From Flaccisagitta enflata (lineage: Eukaryota; Chaetognatha; Sagittoidea; Aphragmophora): a stretch of DNA of 64,000 nt. The position numbers were made by a program, and so were the translations under genes. Below are positions 1-12,074 of this stretch, in pieces. Under the pieces are notes generated by a model. That model was not told the DNA's origin and ran no database searches. It saw only the letters and a list, made by a program, of their open reading frames with translations. The stretch spans positions 74,648,001 through 74,712,000 of the forward strand of contig OZ231126.1 in assembly GCA_965153355.1 (NCBI GenBank), read 5' to 3'. Positions within the stretch are counted from its first letter, which is position 1. The number at the start of each line of letters is the position of its first letter.

Positions 1-75
1 TTCATTCATTCATTCATTCATTCATTCATTCATTCATTCATCCATTCATCCATTCATCCATTCATTCTTTCATTT
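1..75. repeat. (ATTC)n microsatellite
   Basis: Near-perfect tandem ATTC with a few CCATTCAT variants. It lies in the intron just downstream of the last visible oxygenase exon. Confidence 0.95.
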
Positions 76-83
76 TTACTCAC

Positions 84-1863
84 CATTTTTGAGGACTTCT
101 TTAGAGATTTTGGGGTAGAATAGCGTTCTCATCATGCTCGTGTTTAGTTTTGAGTCCAAGTCGTGGTTTTTCACGAAAAATTCTTCGTTTTTGAGTTTGA
201 GGCCGATTCCGAGGAGGCGGAGGAGGAGGAAGCTGAGACGGTGGCAGTCGACGATCAATTCCGACATGGCAGGCTCGAAGGAAGACGGCGTCGACGGGAA
301 GTTTGAGCCTGAAGGGAGAAGAAGAATATAAAAATGAATACAAGAGATAATGAATGCATGAATGAATGAATGAATGAATGAATGAATGAATGAATGAATG
401 AATGAATGAATGAATGAATGAATGAATAAATGAATGCATAAATGAATGAAGGATGGTTTGAAATAACAAAAACAAAAACAAAAACAACAAAAGCAAACTT
501 TACCACCTTGATTAGTGATATCGAAGCATTCCTTAAAATCTTTTTCTTTGCGGTCAGGATTGACTCCTTCCATTTCGCATGCAACGTATCCGTGACGTGA
601 CACTTTCTAAATGAATGAATGAATGAATGAATGAATGAATGAATGAATGAATGAATGAATGAATGAATGAATGAATGAATGAATGAATAAATGAATGAAT
701 GATTGAATGACGGATTTAGTGAATAAATGAATTAATCAAGAGGTAATGAAACGACGAATCTAGATTTTTTTCTTTACAGATATGAATGGATAAAGGCAGA
801 ATGAAATCGATGAAGAATCTATTCATCTAATCAGTAATTAGTGAATGAATTTACTCATGAATCATGAATCATTTCATCCATGCATCCATGAAAACATTCA
901 TTCATGAATTCGTCAGTAAATTCCTTCATTCATAGAATTCAATCTGTGATTCGTATGAAATCATCTACAAAGTTCATCCATAAGTATACATCAATAAATG
1001 TGGATATCCATTCTTTCATCCATTCATTCATCCATTCATTCATCACATTTTGCCATTAGATTTGGTCGGTGAATCTCAGCCTGATGGTGAGCTCTGGGCT
1101 CTGGGACTGGAAATTCGGACTTGATTTGGGGCCTTGTTAGAGCATGTATACCAGAAAGGAGGTACAGTGGGGGTACTATGGGGTCTTATTAGGGGTGCCG
1201 AAGGGGAGGGGGATAAAAAATTTCCCCAAAAGCGACTTACCTCTCGAGAGACGGAGGCTTTCTCCTCCATTGAAAGAGAGAAAAATTCCGCTGAGGCCTG
1301 AAAAAATATGCTATCTATCATTCATGATATTCATACGTACAACTCACACCGTCTTTAAATCGAAATGGCAAATAGTAAACCTTTGAAGCTCCGAAACTAC
1401 TAGCCCAAAAGGCTTCAAATTTTCAGTGAATGTTGGCAACAACTGACCATTTTGTCATGCCAAAACTCAGATTTTAATATTGAATTGGTTGGGGGTCATT
1501 AAAGCATTGAAAAACTATCAATTTTATGAAAAAAAAATCAATTTGTCCCAGCTGTCTTTTTTGTTTATTGCTTTTTTCCTGATTAAGCAAGCTAGAACAC
1601 TTGAGTTGGTCTTAAATCAAGAGTAACAAATCATGAATATAATTATAAGTTCAGCTTGAAATTTTCCTCATTTTGTTGTATTTAAGAAGATTTGAATGAC
1701 TTTCAAATGATTGACCGTCTGGATTTTAGCAATGATTGTCAAAAACCAGTTTTGGCATGACAAAAAAGTCAGTTGTTAAACATTCACTAAAAATTTGAAG
1801 GTATTTAGCTTAGGTTTTAGAGCAACAAATAGTTTACATTGTTTTTGCCTCCTGTGTTTGTGG

Positions 1864-1931
<68 letters not shown>

Positions 1932-4663
1932 GTGTGTTTTTGTCTGAAATGGACTGACAAATGGACAAAGCCGAAGAGACGAAATGAGGGACGGACAAAG
2001 AGAGACAAAAATAGAGAGTGAAAGACAAACACAGATTGGAGAGAGTGACAGAGTCATAAAGGTAAATGTCACGGTTCCGCAGCAAGCTGGAGGGCCCGAC
2101 TTTCTACCCATCTATGTTAACCCAAGCTTCAGATTGTCTCCATTCTGTCTCCAGTAGAAAATAGCAAGCAAAACAAATCAAAAAGTGTTTTAACATATGA
2201 TACCGGGTCATCAGCCTGAGATGCCGGATAATGTTAAGCTTTTACTCTGAGATGCCATGTATCACGGATTTCACACTGATTGTCTCTTAAAGAGTAAAGA
2301 TTGACGTTTTTTGTATCAAAATTTCATCAAAATCGGTCAAGTAGTTTAGATTTAAGTGAAAAACAACCTTTCTGCTACTTCTTTTTTTTTGACGGGAAAA
2401 TGGAGGGATGGCGTTTTTCCCCATTCCCTGATTTTGCAATATTTTGTGCCAGGGACACAAGATTAGTCCTAAGTAAAAGGTGATTTGACAAATTTATGAA
2501 ACTACATCTAATTTTTTTTCATACTAGACCTTTAACATGTTCCCAAGCTCAAACTGTTAAATAAAGAGAAAAATTTGAAGACGCTCTCTTTCATGATTTT
2601 TATTGAAAATTCTGTCATTGAGAGGAAATCAGTTTTTACTTCAAAGACTTGTAAAATCTGAACTACTTGACCGATTTTGATGAAATTTTGATGCAAAAAA
2701 CGTCAATCTATGCTCTTCAAAAGACAATCAGTATGAAATCCGAGATATATGGCATCTCTGGGTAAAAGCTTAACAGAATCCGGCATCTCAGGCTGATGAC
2801 CCAGTATTATGAGTTTTTGTTGACCATTATCAATCCCACAGCATACACAAAAAATGGTACAAAAATCAAATTTTCCCCTCCTTGATTTTTTTTTTGCTTT
2901 TTTTCTCTCAAAACTGAACATTATGATATTTATTTTCTTTAACCTCCTTCTCCTTGTACATTAAGCATTTTTTCTTTTGCCATTCGATGGACAACTACTT
3001 GAGGGACATTCCCCTCCATTTTCATATTATTGGAGTGATCCTAAGCAGAGAAATAAAATTTTTCTTGGAGCGTATCAATTTGCGAACACCCCCAAATTTG
3101 TTCCTAAAGCATACCTAACGCTTAAGATATGCCACTAAGGTGTTAAAATGACACCTTTTACATAAAATCTTTGTAGAAGTCAAGATTTTGCGGACTTTGA
3201 AGGAAAAAAATACAATTTGTCCAATTTACAAAAATGTTCACATCTCATGAACCCTTTGAGCTATACCCATGATCTTTTGCGGGAAAACAGACTTTACCAA
3301 GAGAGATCAGGAGAAAAAATTTGGTATTCTGAAGATGAGTCTAACCAGCCCAACCAGCCCAACCAACCTACTAGATAAAAAATGAAAAAGTGGCATAACT
3401 TTTGAATGAGTTTGCCGATTTGGCTGAAATTTTGCATGAAAATTGTTGATAAGTATCTACATTACTAGATTGAACAAGATCTTGGCGGAACAAATTTTTA
3501 CCACGCTGCTCAACCAACCAAAAAAGGTTCTTATAGAGATTTTTTGACAATTCATAAAATTCCAATTTTTTTTCCATGAAATCCTTACACTATTGCGTTT
3601 AAACATAATTTAGGTAAAAAATTTTCTCACAATGATTTTTCTGCCACAATATGCTTAATTTTGTATTGTTTTGTGTTCAAAATCTGTCTAATTAGGCTTA
3701 ATTTGCATGAAAAATGAGCTCAGTTAACAAAACTCTTCTATGGCTTTGTAAATGTTACTTCATCAGGTATACACTGAAGTATAGTTTTGTTGAATTTGAA
3801 TCATTAAAAAAATGACTAATTCTATCCCTGCTCACTGGCCGTTTCTTGACATTCGCCTAAACTAAGACAGAAACATATGCAGACACAGACACAGAGATAG
3901 ATACAGAGACAGATACAGAGACAAAGAGACAGATACAGAGACAAAGAGACAGATACAGAGACATAGAGAGACCGACAGATGAAAACGGAAGTTCAAGTAA
4001 AGTGAAGAAGGTTGTTTCAGTTGTCATACATTCATGTTTGATACATGATACAGTGTCATTGATACATTGATACTTTGATACATTGATGTCCAACCTGGAA
4101 GGCGAAGTCGATCACCGCCTGGGCAATCCCGTGATTTTTCAAATACACGAATCCAACGGACGACAGCGCATCGCATAACTAAATATGATAAACGTGATAA
4201 ACATGTTACTAAAACTCATAAAAAAAACATGCAAATTCGTTGTATCATCCGATAGATGAATTCGCATCGCATAATTTAACATGATGAATGTCATAATGCA
4301 GCAAAATATATGGGAATTGATAATACTTCAAAAACATGCAAATTATCAAACTTATTCTTACTCCTTGTTAATAAATCTAGATACATGAACCTAAAAATGC
4401 AGATTGCGTCGTTGGAGAAATGCCCTGCATGCTATAATATTGCTATATTGCTATATTCACCGCAGTTTCCATACCTTTTCGGCGTATTGAATTTCTGGTG
4501 AACATTTTCCCTGTTCTCGAGAAAATAATTCCGCCAAATCAATGATGGGAATAGATGAAGAACAATCATTTGGATCATTTGAATCCTCATTTGAATCATT
4601 TGAGTCAATGATGGGAATGGAAGAAAAAAAATCATTTGAATCCTTTTTAACATTCGAAGGCAT
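84..4663 (-). CDS. 2-oxoglutarate/Fe(II)-dependent oxygenase, isopenicillin-N-synthase-like (5' part, 5 exons)
   Basis: Not visible as one ORF. Exons on the minus strand: 4475-4663, 4095-4178, 1241-1297, 504-606 and 84-308, all with GT-AG borders and agreeing phases (0,0,0,1). Exon 1 gives the SIPIIDLAEL start of the family. Exon 2 gives DALSSVGFVYLKNHGI, the classic GF-x-NHGI motif of the N-terminal domain. Exon 3 gives AEFFSLSMEEK. Exon 4 gives a GYV...DFKECFDI block, and exon 5 the helical stretch leading to MMRTLFYP. The Fe-binding HxD...H and the 2OG-binding Arg belong to later exons beyond position 1, so catalysis cannot be verified. The start is the Met at 4663; a splice acceptor just upstream (near 4679) implies a 5' UTR exon. 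Exon 4 has two donors 3 nt apart (after 507 or 504). The N-terminus contains a near-duplicate SSIPIID motif. Substrate unknown. Confidence 0.8.
356..438. repeat. (AATG)n microsatellite in oxygenase intron 4
   Basis: Tandem GAAT/AATG units between two oxygenase exons (84-308 and 504-606). The conceptual Phe-Ile-His repeats seen in translation are artefacts of this tract. Confidence 0.95.
610..720. repeat. (GAAT)n microsatellite in oxygenase intron 3
   Basis: About 25 GAAT units beginning immediately beside the acceptor of the exon at 504-606. Diverged ATTC/GAAT relics continue to about 1050. Confidence 0.95.
1352..1845. mobile_element. Degenerate inverted-repeat element, CACCGTCTTTAAATCGA family
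   Basis: The left arm (about 1352-1480) and right arm (about 1735-1845) are inverted copies sharing the ACTGACxxTTTTGTCATGCC and TTCAAATTTTCAGTGAATGTT blocks. The left end matches the ends of the element at 7559-8318. The right end has decayed into a (GT)n tract. No coding capacity. Confidence 0.7.
1867..1929. repeat. (GT)n microsatellite
   Basis: About 31 uninterrupted GT units abutting the degenerate element end. Confidence 0.97.
2061..3850. repeat. Dispersed repeat copy, paralogous to 50946-52440
   Basis: About 1.2 kb of direct similarity to 50946-52440, from the GGTAAATGTCACGGTTCCGC block to the tract ending TTGAATCATTAAAAAAATG. This copy is interrupted by the TA-flanked element at 2203-2804; the other carries a different insertion near 51010-51145. 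No ORF of substance. Family not recognised. Confidence 0.8.
2203..2804. mobile_element. TA-flanked inverted-repeat MITE (602 bp)
   Basis: Inverted termini start CCGGGTCATCAGCCTGAGAT and extend about 160 bp, with a short unique centre. TA is present on both sides (2201-2202 and 2805-2806). The paralogous copy near 51215 has a single TA and no insert, so borders and duplication are fixed by an internal empty site. TA target choice is the hallmark of Tc1/mariner-type transposition. Non-coding, therefore non-autonomous. Confidence 0.88.
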
Positions 4664-4973
4664 CTTTTCCGATTGACTCTGTAAGAAAAACACGGCGCAT
4701 TTTCTATTTTGGACTATCGTTTATATAAACACGACTGAATAAAGATCAGAAAGTGGAAATGTTCGTGAGCTGCATTCCAAATTTCGCGGACAATTGGGCA
4801 GGGGCAGTAATGCAAAAAACCGCTCGTTATCTATCATATATAAAACGTGCCGGACAAACAGACCGACGGTGGAACGAACGGAAGGATGGACGAACGGATG
4901 GACTGACGCATCAATGCAAAGAGCCGCATGTCTGGGACTAAGAAAATAGTTAAGAAAAAATAAAGAAGCAGTT

Positions 4974-5335
4974 TTTTCTTTCAACTTGCATAACTTAGGC
5001 CACGAGGAAAAATTGAACGAAAAAAAAAAAGTGTTGAAAGCGTAAGATGGATGTTGGTCACGGTTACCCGTCGCTCCCCCTTCTGTACTTTATGTTGGTG
5101 GAGATGGTATTGACGGGGCAGAATTAAACAAGGCCGGATACACGGCCACCAGTTGCGGACGGGTGGGCAGGAGCGGAAGTGCGCGTTTTCTTTCAACTTG
5201 CATAACTTAGGCTCACAAGGAAAAATTGAACGACCGAAAAACCGATGAACGTAAGATGGTTGGGTCACGGAACCCGTCGCTCAAATTTCTTACTTTATGT
5301 TGGTGGAGATGCGACGGGGCAAATTTAAAAAGGCA
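4974..5335. repeat. Tandem direct duplication (about 150-bp unit, two copies)
   Basis: 4974-5127 and 5188-5332 share CTTTCAACTTGCATAACTTA, a GGTCACGG...CCCGTCGCTC block and ACTTTATGTTGGTGGAGATG. They are separated by a fragment of the AACAAGGCCGGATACACGG element. The downstream copy runs into a C-rich block (5345-5650) that recurs near 12465-12590 and 47212-47496. No gene seen. Confidence 0.75.
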
Positions 5336-6010
5336 GGAGAAGTAATCAGGGGTGTATATAATTGAGTCGCTTTTGATTTCCCCCCCTGCCTTTGCTTTTC
5401 CGCATCGCGTCGCGTTTTAAAATATATGATTTTCTCCCCCATAAGGCAGTGTAGATAAGGTTTGAACAGTAACAAATTGTGTTTTACTAATCAGTATTTA
5501 TGATTTGGTACTGCCAAAAAATATATTTTCCCCCAATTTCCTTTTTTTCTTTTTTTTCCCCCTCTGATTTCCTTCCCCATCTCAAAACCCTTTGATTTCC
5601 CTAACCCCCCTCCACGGGAAGGGGGGGGAGCTTAATTATATACAGGCCTGGAGGTAATGCAAAGACCGCCCATAAACGCCGAAAAAGCAAAGTGGGACCA
5701 TCCGACCGACGGACGGACATAGCGGGTTATAGAGTCGCCTGTATGCGACTTAAAACTTTCTTCAATTTTTGTTCCCTTGAGTTTTCTTCTCATCTTCGAG
5801 ATTACTGAGATTTTTCCGCTTCTTTTTGCAATGGTTGGTCGGTACATCCGTCCGTCCAGTCGTCCAACCTTGACATGCTTGAATTATGATCATCCGTAGT
5901 TTTTTTTCTCTCTTTTTTTTTTGGTCATGGATCCTTGGTATTTTTTGTTGCACTGCCCATGCCCAACTCTTCCGCCACAGTCCACGAAACGATTGGGCTT
6001 GTATTTAAGT

Positions 6011-6165
6011 AACAAGGCCGGATACACGGCCGATACCAGTCGCGGACGGGTGGGCAGGGGCGGAAATGCGTGTTTTCACACTTTCCAACTCGATCACCAC
6101 GGACCGACGGACGGACGGACGGACGGACAAAGCCTCTTATAGAGTCGCTAGTCCGCGACTAAAAA
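6011..6165 (+). mobile_element. Hairpin-ended interspersed element, GTCGCG type, full copy
   Basis: Begins AACAAGGCCGGATACACGGC, passes through a GGGTGGGCAGGGG box and a (GGAC)n tract, and ends with a short stem and TAAAAA. The internal motif AGTCGCGGAC (6038-6047) is perfectly complementary to GTCCGCGACT (6151-6160). No ORF. Confidence 0.8.
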
Positions 6166-6449
6166 CTGCGAATTATTTAGCCTCGTTAGACCGTCCTTTC
6201 AGACTAAATATACATATATCTAGCCTCGCAGGCCCAGCGAGTGAAGATGAATGAACAAACTTGAGGCTTAACCTTGACTTGCTCCGCGACTGCATTTTGT
6301 AACACAAACAACTCTTTCGTAAGTCAGATTAAGGAGAGTGTTATTGAAGGATGTTGTTGACCAAATGGATCAAAGGCTTTTACGTTTAGTAAGGATCATC
6401 GTCTATTGATCAAGTTTTGGAATCAGACTTACAGAGTTCGTCTTCCACT

Positions 6450-6572
<123 letters not shown>

Positions 6573-7170
6573 TCTTTATGGTCTTTTGAACGCGACCCTG
6601 TAACCTACTAATTCGGTCCGTCGGCCAGTTGGTCGGTCGCTCCGTCCGTCGGACGTTTCGTTCGTAACACTGCTTCAACGGATTTGTGTCCAATGGGCAG
6701 TTTTTGCATCACTGCGCCCGCCCAAATCTTCGGTAAAACTTTTTTTTCACTGCGCCTGTCTGAACGCATTCGATTTCAGTACTCGATCTAAACCTGGGTT
6801 CAGGATGAAGCGTGTTGCAAGAATACGATGGGCGTTTTCTGGGCTGTTCGCATGTTTTTGTCGTTTTTAAACGGCTTTTGGTTCCACAGTCGCATGCGTA
6901 CGAAATGATCGAACTCACCCACGCACGCATTCAAACACATTTTCGCAGTCACAAACACACAAACACACACACACACACACAATGTGCAATCATATTCGTC
7001 ATTAAATCATCGTTCCTTTGGATTGCAAAAGGATCTGTCAAATTTTAATGGTCTCCTCAGTCAGCAGGGAGCAATGGGTAAAGCATCAAACATTTACTGA
7101 TGATTGTGTTGAGTAGATGTTAAGGCTTACGTTATCATTAAGTAGAGTAGAGAAGAGGGGATGCAGGGTT

Positions 7171-7369
7171 TAAGAGGATGAAGAAGAAGAAGAGGAAGAA
7201 AAAAAAGAAGAAAAAGAAGAAGAAGAAGCAGAAGAAGAAGAAGAAGAAGAAGAAGAAGAAGAAGAAGAAGAAGAAGAAGAAGAAGAAGAAGAAGGTAACA
7301 TGGTTTTCGTTGCTTTGTTCCTTTTTTACAGCCTTTTTTAACTTCTTTTTTTCTTTTCTTGAATTCTTC

Positions 7370-7439
<70 letters not shown>

Positions 7440-7495
7440 CACTTTCTTTCTTTCTTACTTTCTTTTTTCTTTCTTTCTTTCTTTCTTTTTTTCTA
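7171..7495. repeat. (GAA)n and (CTTT)n microsatellites
   Basis: An A-rich GAA/AAG tract (7171-7294) is followed, after about 75 bp, by a CTTT tract (7371-7495). It lies directly left of the TA-flanked element at 7559. Confidence 0.95.
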
Positions 7496-7558
7496 ATCGC
7501 TTCATTCAATCATTTAAGTTTTCTTCTTAGTCATGATCTACCAACTCTTAAAGAAGTA

Positions 7559-8318
7559 CTCCGTCTTTAAATCGAATTGATAAATGTAAAACCTTTATAA
7601 CTCCTAATCTACTTGGCAAAAAGTCTTCAAATTTTCAGAGAATGTTAGTAATATACTGCGGTTTTGTTAAGCAAAACTATAACTTTTGGTCATGAAAAGA
7701 TGAGGATCAGCAAATCATTGAAAAAAGGGGATTTTTAGGGGCAAAATCACTTATTTCATAGGTTTTTTTGAATGAAGTTGTTATCATACGCTTACCATTT
7801 CAAAATATATTTTGCTGGAACCCTAAGGCTGGTCAAAAATGGGGAAAAAATCATATTTTTTAGTTTTGGCAAATTTTTTTACCATTTTTTACATTTATGA
7901 AGATTTTGATCAATTTTCCAGAAGTTGGAGTCTGCATGACAGCAAGATTTTTTCTCAAATCAATTGTAACCTCTTTAAATATCCAAATCTACGCAACTTT
8001 TTTGACAGAACTGAAATCTTTGACATATTTCCTGCCATTTGAGAGCTTCCCCGGGGCTATAGCTTTTTTTCATTAGAAATGGCATGCAAATAAAGAAAGC
8101 TTCTTTGTGGAAGAAAATATGGAAGAATTGTTGCAGCTTCAAAAGTGAATTTTATTTGATGTTTTGCCAATCCTCAACTATCTATTACTCCAATTTGAGG
8201 TTTTGTATAACAAAACCGCAGTATATTACCAACATTCCATGAAAATTTGAAAACTTTTTGCCTAGTAGTTTAGGAGTTATAAAGGTTTAACATTTATCAA
8301 TTCGATTTAAAGACGGTG
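7559..8318. mobile_element. TA-flanked inverted-repeat MITE (760 bp), CTCCGTCTTTAAATCGA ends
   Basis: Arms of about 130 bp (7559-7690 and 8190-8318) are inverted copies, from CCGTCTTTAAATCGAATTGA to the ATACTGCGGTTTTGTTA block. TA flanks both ends (7557-7558, 8319-8320). The AT-rich centre encodes no transposase. Same family as the degenerate copy at 1352. Confidence 0.85.
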
Positions 8319-8384
8319 TATTGTCTGCCCGTGCGACAGTCCGTTAATGATCGAGTCGGGAAGTGTGAAAAAGCGCATTTCCAC

Positions 8385-8447
8385 TCAATTCATTCATTCA
8401 TTCATTCATTCATTCATTCATTCATTCATTCATTCATTCATTCATTC
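8385..8447. repeat. (ATTC)n microsatellite
   Basis: Perfect ATTC tract of about 15 units next to a decayed GTCGG-type tail. Confidence 0.95.
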
Positions 8448-8571
8448 TTTGATTCATACACGCTTTCCTTGAAGTCCGGATGACTCGATCGCGTTAGCAA
8501 AATACTTTATCTTCACTCATTCATTTCTTTTTCATTAATTCACTTCCTATTCATACATTCAATCATAAATT

Positions 8572-9376
8572 ACCGTATTTCTTGTGATTAGCGCCCCGGG
8601 CGCTTTTAAAATTGAAATGAAACATTGCTGTTTTAAACCTGCAATTAGCACCCCCTTTTCACCAGTATTTAAATAAAATTTAATGAATTTTACACTTTCT
8701 GACAATCTTTTCATACTTCAAATCAGCAAATCGCTAAGAAAATTCTGTAGTATTGCATCTTATTCTCAAATGGTTTTTGCCACAAAAATCTTATTTCCAA
8801 TGAAATTTTGATGACTTTTTAAAAGAAAATCACTCTTGTTATTACACGCACTAGGCTGAGTAACAACGGGTTATTTTTTTCTGAGGCTCAATGTTGTTAT
8901 TTGAAAGACGATATGAGGCTCAAACCGTTGCTAAACTGTTGCTATTTTTTTCTCATCAATCTTCTCATATAACGATTGATTAGGATATCTGTAACATCAT
9001 TCCTTTCGCTGCTTTCTTTGGAATGACAGGGATCTAGGGTAGGAATGAAATAAAGGAGAACAGCCATTCAAAATATTTTCATAACTAAAATACAGTAGAA
9101 AAAGCCACCTCTTCCATGAAACCGCCGCATGTTACTATTGAATGCAACAGAAATTATGGCAAATCTAAGAGAAAAGTTGTTATTGGTTGGACTTGAGGCT
9201 GAAATGTTGTTATATTTTTAATTTTCTGAGGCTGACGATGTTGCTAGAAATGTTCTTATTTTTTGGACATTTTGAGCCTCAACGTTGTTATAAAGAAGGT
9301 TGTTACTCAGCCAAGTGCGTGTAGCTCATCATTTCATAAATAAGGGGGGGGGCGCTAATTAGAGGGGGGGGCGATA
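8572..9376. mobile_element. Inverted-repeat element with GATTAGCGCCCC ends
   Basis: The left end reads ACCGTATTTCTTGTGATTAG followed by CGCCCC; the right end carries the inverse GGGGGGGCGCTAATTAG. The interior is split by the nested element at 8845-9322. Similar GCGCC-ended DNA elements occur in many invertebrate genomes (general knowledge, not searched). No ORF. Confidence 0.6.
8845..9322. mobile_element. Nested TA-flanked inverted-repeat MITE (478 bp)
   Basis: Ends are CACGCACTAGGCTGAGTAAC and its inverse GTTACTCAGCCAAGTGCGTG, with TA at 8843-8844 and 9323-9324. The interior repeats GAGGCT...GTTGTTA motifs in both orientations. A right-end fragment with the same GTTACTCAG...GCGTGTGA end lies near 41398-41430. 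Confidence 0.8.
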
Positions 9377-9377
9377 A

Positions 9378-9570
9378 ATTCATTCATTCATTCATTCATT
9401 TATTATTCATTCATTCATTCATTCATTCAATCATTCATTTAATCATTCAATCATTCATTCATTCATTCATTCATTCATTCATTCAATCATTCATTCATTC
9501 ATTCATTCATTCATTCATTCATTCATTCATTCATTCATTCATTCAATCATTTAATCAATCATTCAATTAT
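9378..9570. repeat. (ATTC)n microsatellite with ATTA/AATC variants
   Basis: About 45 units with scattered variants, directly after the GCGCC element. Confidence 0.95.
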
Positions 9571-9667
9571 TCATTTCTTCATTCGCTCTTGGAAGACAGG
9601 ATGACTCGGTCACGTGACTTTCGCTTCACTCGTAAACTCTGATTACTGATTTCATTCTCTGAGATAG

Positions 9668-9919
9668 TTTTTAGATGCGTCCTCGCATCTCTATAAGAGG
9701 GTCTGTCCGTCCGTCCGTTGGTTGGTTGGTCCGTCCATCCATTACGCCTCCTTGAAAATCGCAGTTTTTCGCACTTTTCAGCCGTATGAAGTCATTAGGA
9801 TATCTTGAGAGCCTCATTTGAAACTATGTCTTAATATGTCTGTCCGTCCAAGTCTAGTGCCAAAGTCAATAGATGTAGAGACACAGTCAGGACGCATCGT
9901 TGCCTGATCGGGCTTGTTA
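9668..9919 (-). mobile_element. Hairpin-ended interspersed element, GATGCG type
   Basis: Read on the minus strand it ends in the hairpin AGATGCGAGGACGCATCT then AAAAA, preceded by CTCTTATAGAG and (GGAC)n. Its 5' part holds GATGCGTCC (9890-9898), complementary to GGACGCATC of the hairpin. The same stem type recurs at 20757-21122. Confidence 0.72.
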
Positions 9920-10289
9920 AGAAAGCTGAGATCTCAAACGTTGGCTAGTAAAAACCATAAAGATTCACAATTTTTTTTTAGGGAAAAAATGGGAAAATGA
10001 CTTTAAAACCTAAAGACTGACCAACCAACCAATGTGTCTCAAATGAAAGTCGGTAATTTAGTTGTTTTTGGTAGAATTGTTGTCCAACTTTTTAAAAAAT
10101 GTCTCATTTAATCGGGAAAAAAGTCGAAGTCAGTCTTTGACTTTTTGACATATTTAAGAGAAACATGGTTTTCATTTTCAGATTGAAAAGTTTCGGAATT
10201 CGATCAACCAATTGCGTTCTCCGCTGAAAATGAAAGGGTTATGATTTTTTAAAGATTTATTTACGAAAAATTGAATTTTTTCTCATCTA

Positions 10290-10560
10290 TCATGATTTAG
10301 AATAGGATCAATGACAGAGTGTATGTTTGTTTGAGCATAGAAATACAAGATAACATGTTTACGAGCATAGCTGCTAATCTGTGTTGGTTGAGTGATTTTG
10401 AGCAATTTAGCTCATCTTGCTCATTTTGCTGTCCTATCTTTCTCTGATTTTCAGTGCAATCAATACATACAATTGCTGTTGATTTGAACTGACAAATAAA
10501 AAGATTTGCGGTGATTGGAGACAAAAGCTTGGTGAAAAGTAACAAATGCTTACAAATTTT
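10290..10560 (-). repeat. Dispersed repeat, copies near 40420 and 52540
   Basis: Shares ACCAAGCTTT, AAATCAAGAG and AGCTATGCTCACTGACATG-type blocks with 40420-40700 and 52540-52750, in the opposite orientation. No coding evidence; an ORF of about 105 codons across it is not conserved between copies. Confidence 0.7.
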
Positions 10561-11183
10561 TTCCCCACGGCGACAGTCGCCATTACTGTTCTTTTTTCTG
10601 TCCAAAATTCTCAATTTTTAGCTCAGTTGTGCTCTTCCCTTTCTTTGCTATTTAGATGCTTTTTAGATTGTTTTTCTTTAAGTGCACTTCTTCCCTAGCA
10701 ATGTTATTTGGCTCATTTGTTTTCTTTTTTTTCTATTGATCTTCCCTCAACAGCTCTTTGTCCAGCATTCTTCCCTAACACCTGCGCAATTGTAGCATCT
10801 GCAACACTAAGTATTTCTCTGTAACTCGAACTGGGCCGACTTTGTTTTTCATGGCGTTACTAAGTGTTGCAGGTGCGAAAATGTTGGACAGGTGCTGTAT
10901 AGATATTGACCTCAGATCCTAAATCTGAGTCCTTGTGAATTTTCTTATTTCTGTTATTGCCTATTTAGAGATTAAAAGAAAATGACTTAAAAGAGCTAAA
11001 ACTTTTTATCCATCATAGGCAGATTTCATTACTCTTAGATCCGTTGCAGCGGGGTGTATCGAATATCGCTTGCAACTGTTAGTGACTGCCAGTGGCCCGG
11101 TGGGTGGGGCTTGAGGAGGAGGAAAGAGAGAGACGGACGGACGGAGAGAAAGAGGGAAAGAAAGACAGAAAGATTTACGGAAT

Positions 11184-11492
11184 TTGTCCTGGTTGAGTTT
11201 TCCTGATCGTGTCAGATTTGTCCGAATGACACATTTATTTCGTATACGGAATAAACTGGCCCCATACTATCTGCTTCATAATTTCAAATCAATTTCTGAT
11301 GCTCATTCTCACTACACTCGCGGTAGCCATTTTAATTTTGTCTTGTCTCGGGAATTGTCCCATGCTCCTACGGGTTTCTTTTTTCTGGCGATTAAGCAGT
11401 GGAACGCGTTACCAAACGATATCAAATCAGTCACCGGGTTAAGAGTTTTCAAGCGTAGGCTTAAAAAGTTTTTTATTTCCCAGTATGACTGA
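11184..11492 (+). pseudogene. LINE (non-LTR retrotransposon) reverse transcriptase C-terminal fragment
   Basis: A 102-codon stretch with the layout typical of the end of CR1/Jockey-like reverse transcriptases: R(F)VRMTHLFRIRNKLAP, then TRGSHFNF, then the near-terminal WNALPNDIK and FKRRLKKFF. The polymerase catalytic domain upstream is absent, so this is a 5'-truncated copy. An open tail follows to about 11707 with no recognisable domain. The fragment is uninterrupted, suggesting modest age. Clade assignment is uncertain. Confidence 0.75.
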
Positions 11493-12074
11493 TAGTATTG
11501 GATTTCATCGGACGGATTTATACTATTTACGGCCTTGATTTTAACATAGCGTATCTCACGATTTTACAATTTTTGATTGTTTTGATTTTATTGTTTAAGG
11601 ACCCCGCTGGAAAAAAGTTCTTGTGCGACTTTCATCCCAAAAAACTGAATCCAGAATTCAAAGAGCGCTTACATTGTGTAGTTAGGCGATTAACATCCAT
11701 AGGCTGAACTTAGCTTCGGTTTTCAGACAGGAATCCAAAAGAAAAAAGAAAATTAAAATCATTGCGAAACAACCGCGGGGCACTCCCCGATGAGACCCCG
11801 TGTCCTCTAAAGAACGCATTAGGAGGAATTTACACAATGATCATGAAGTTGGTGGGCAGCGCGGACGGCCGTCAAACATCTTAATCTATGGAAACGAAGA
11901 AACAAAACTTGAGAAAACTGACAGGTGGATGAAGCTGTGGATGCACCGAGTACTTTAAATGAATAGAATTTCAAGGCCAGAAACGCGACCAAAGAGTAAT
12001 TGTTACTCCTTGGGCCATGGGCAGGGCAGGGGAACCGAATACGCATAAAGGCTAAAAAAAAGTTGAATTCCCTT

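Noticed and set aside
10760-10890. Small inverted pair (GTTGCAGGTG and its inverse) as a transposon
   Set aside because: The arms are short and imperfect, with no border duplication, so the evidence is too weak to call.
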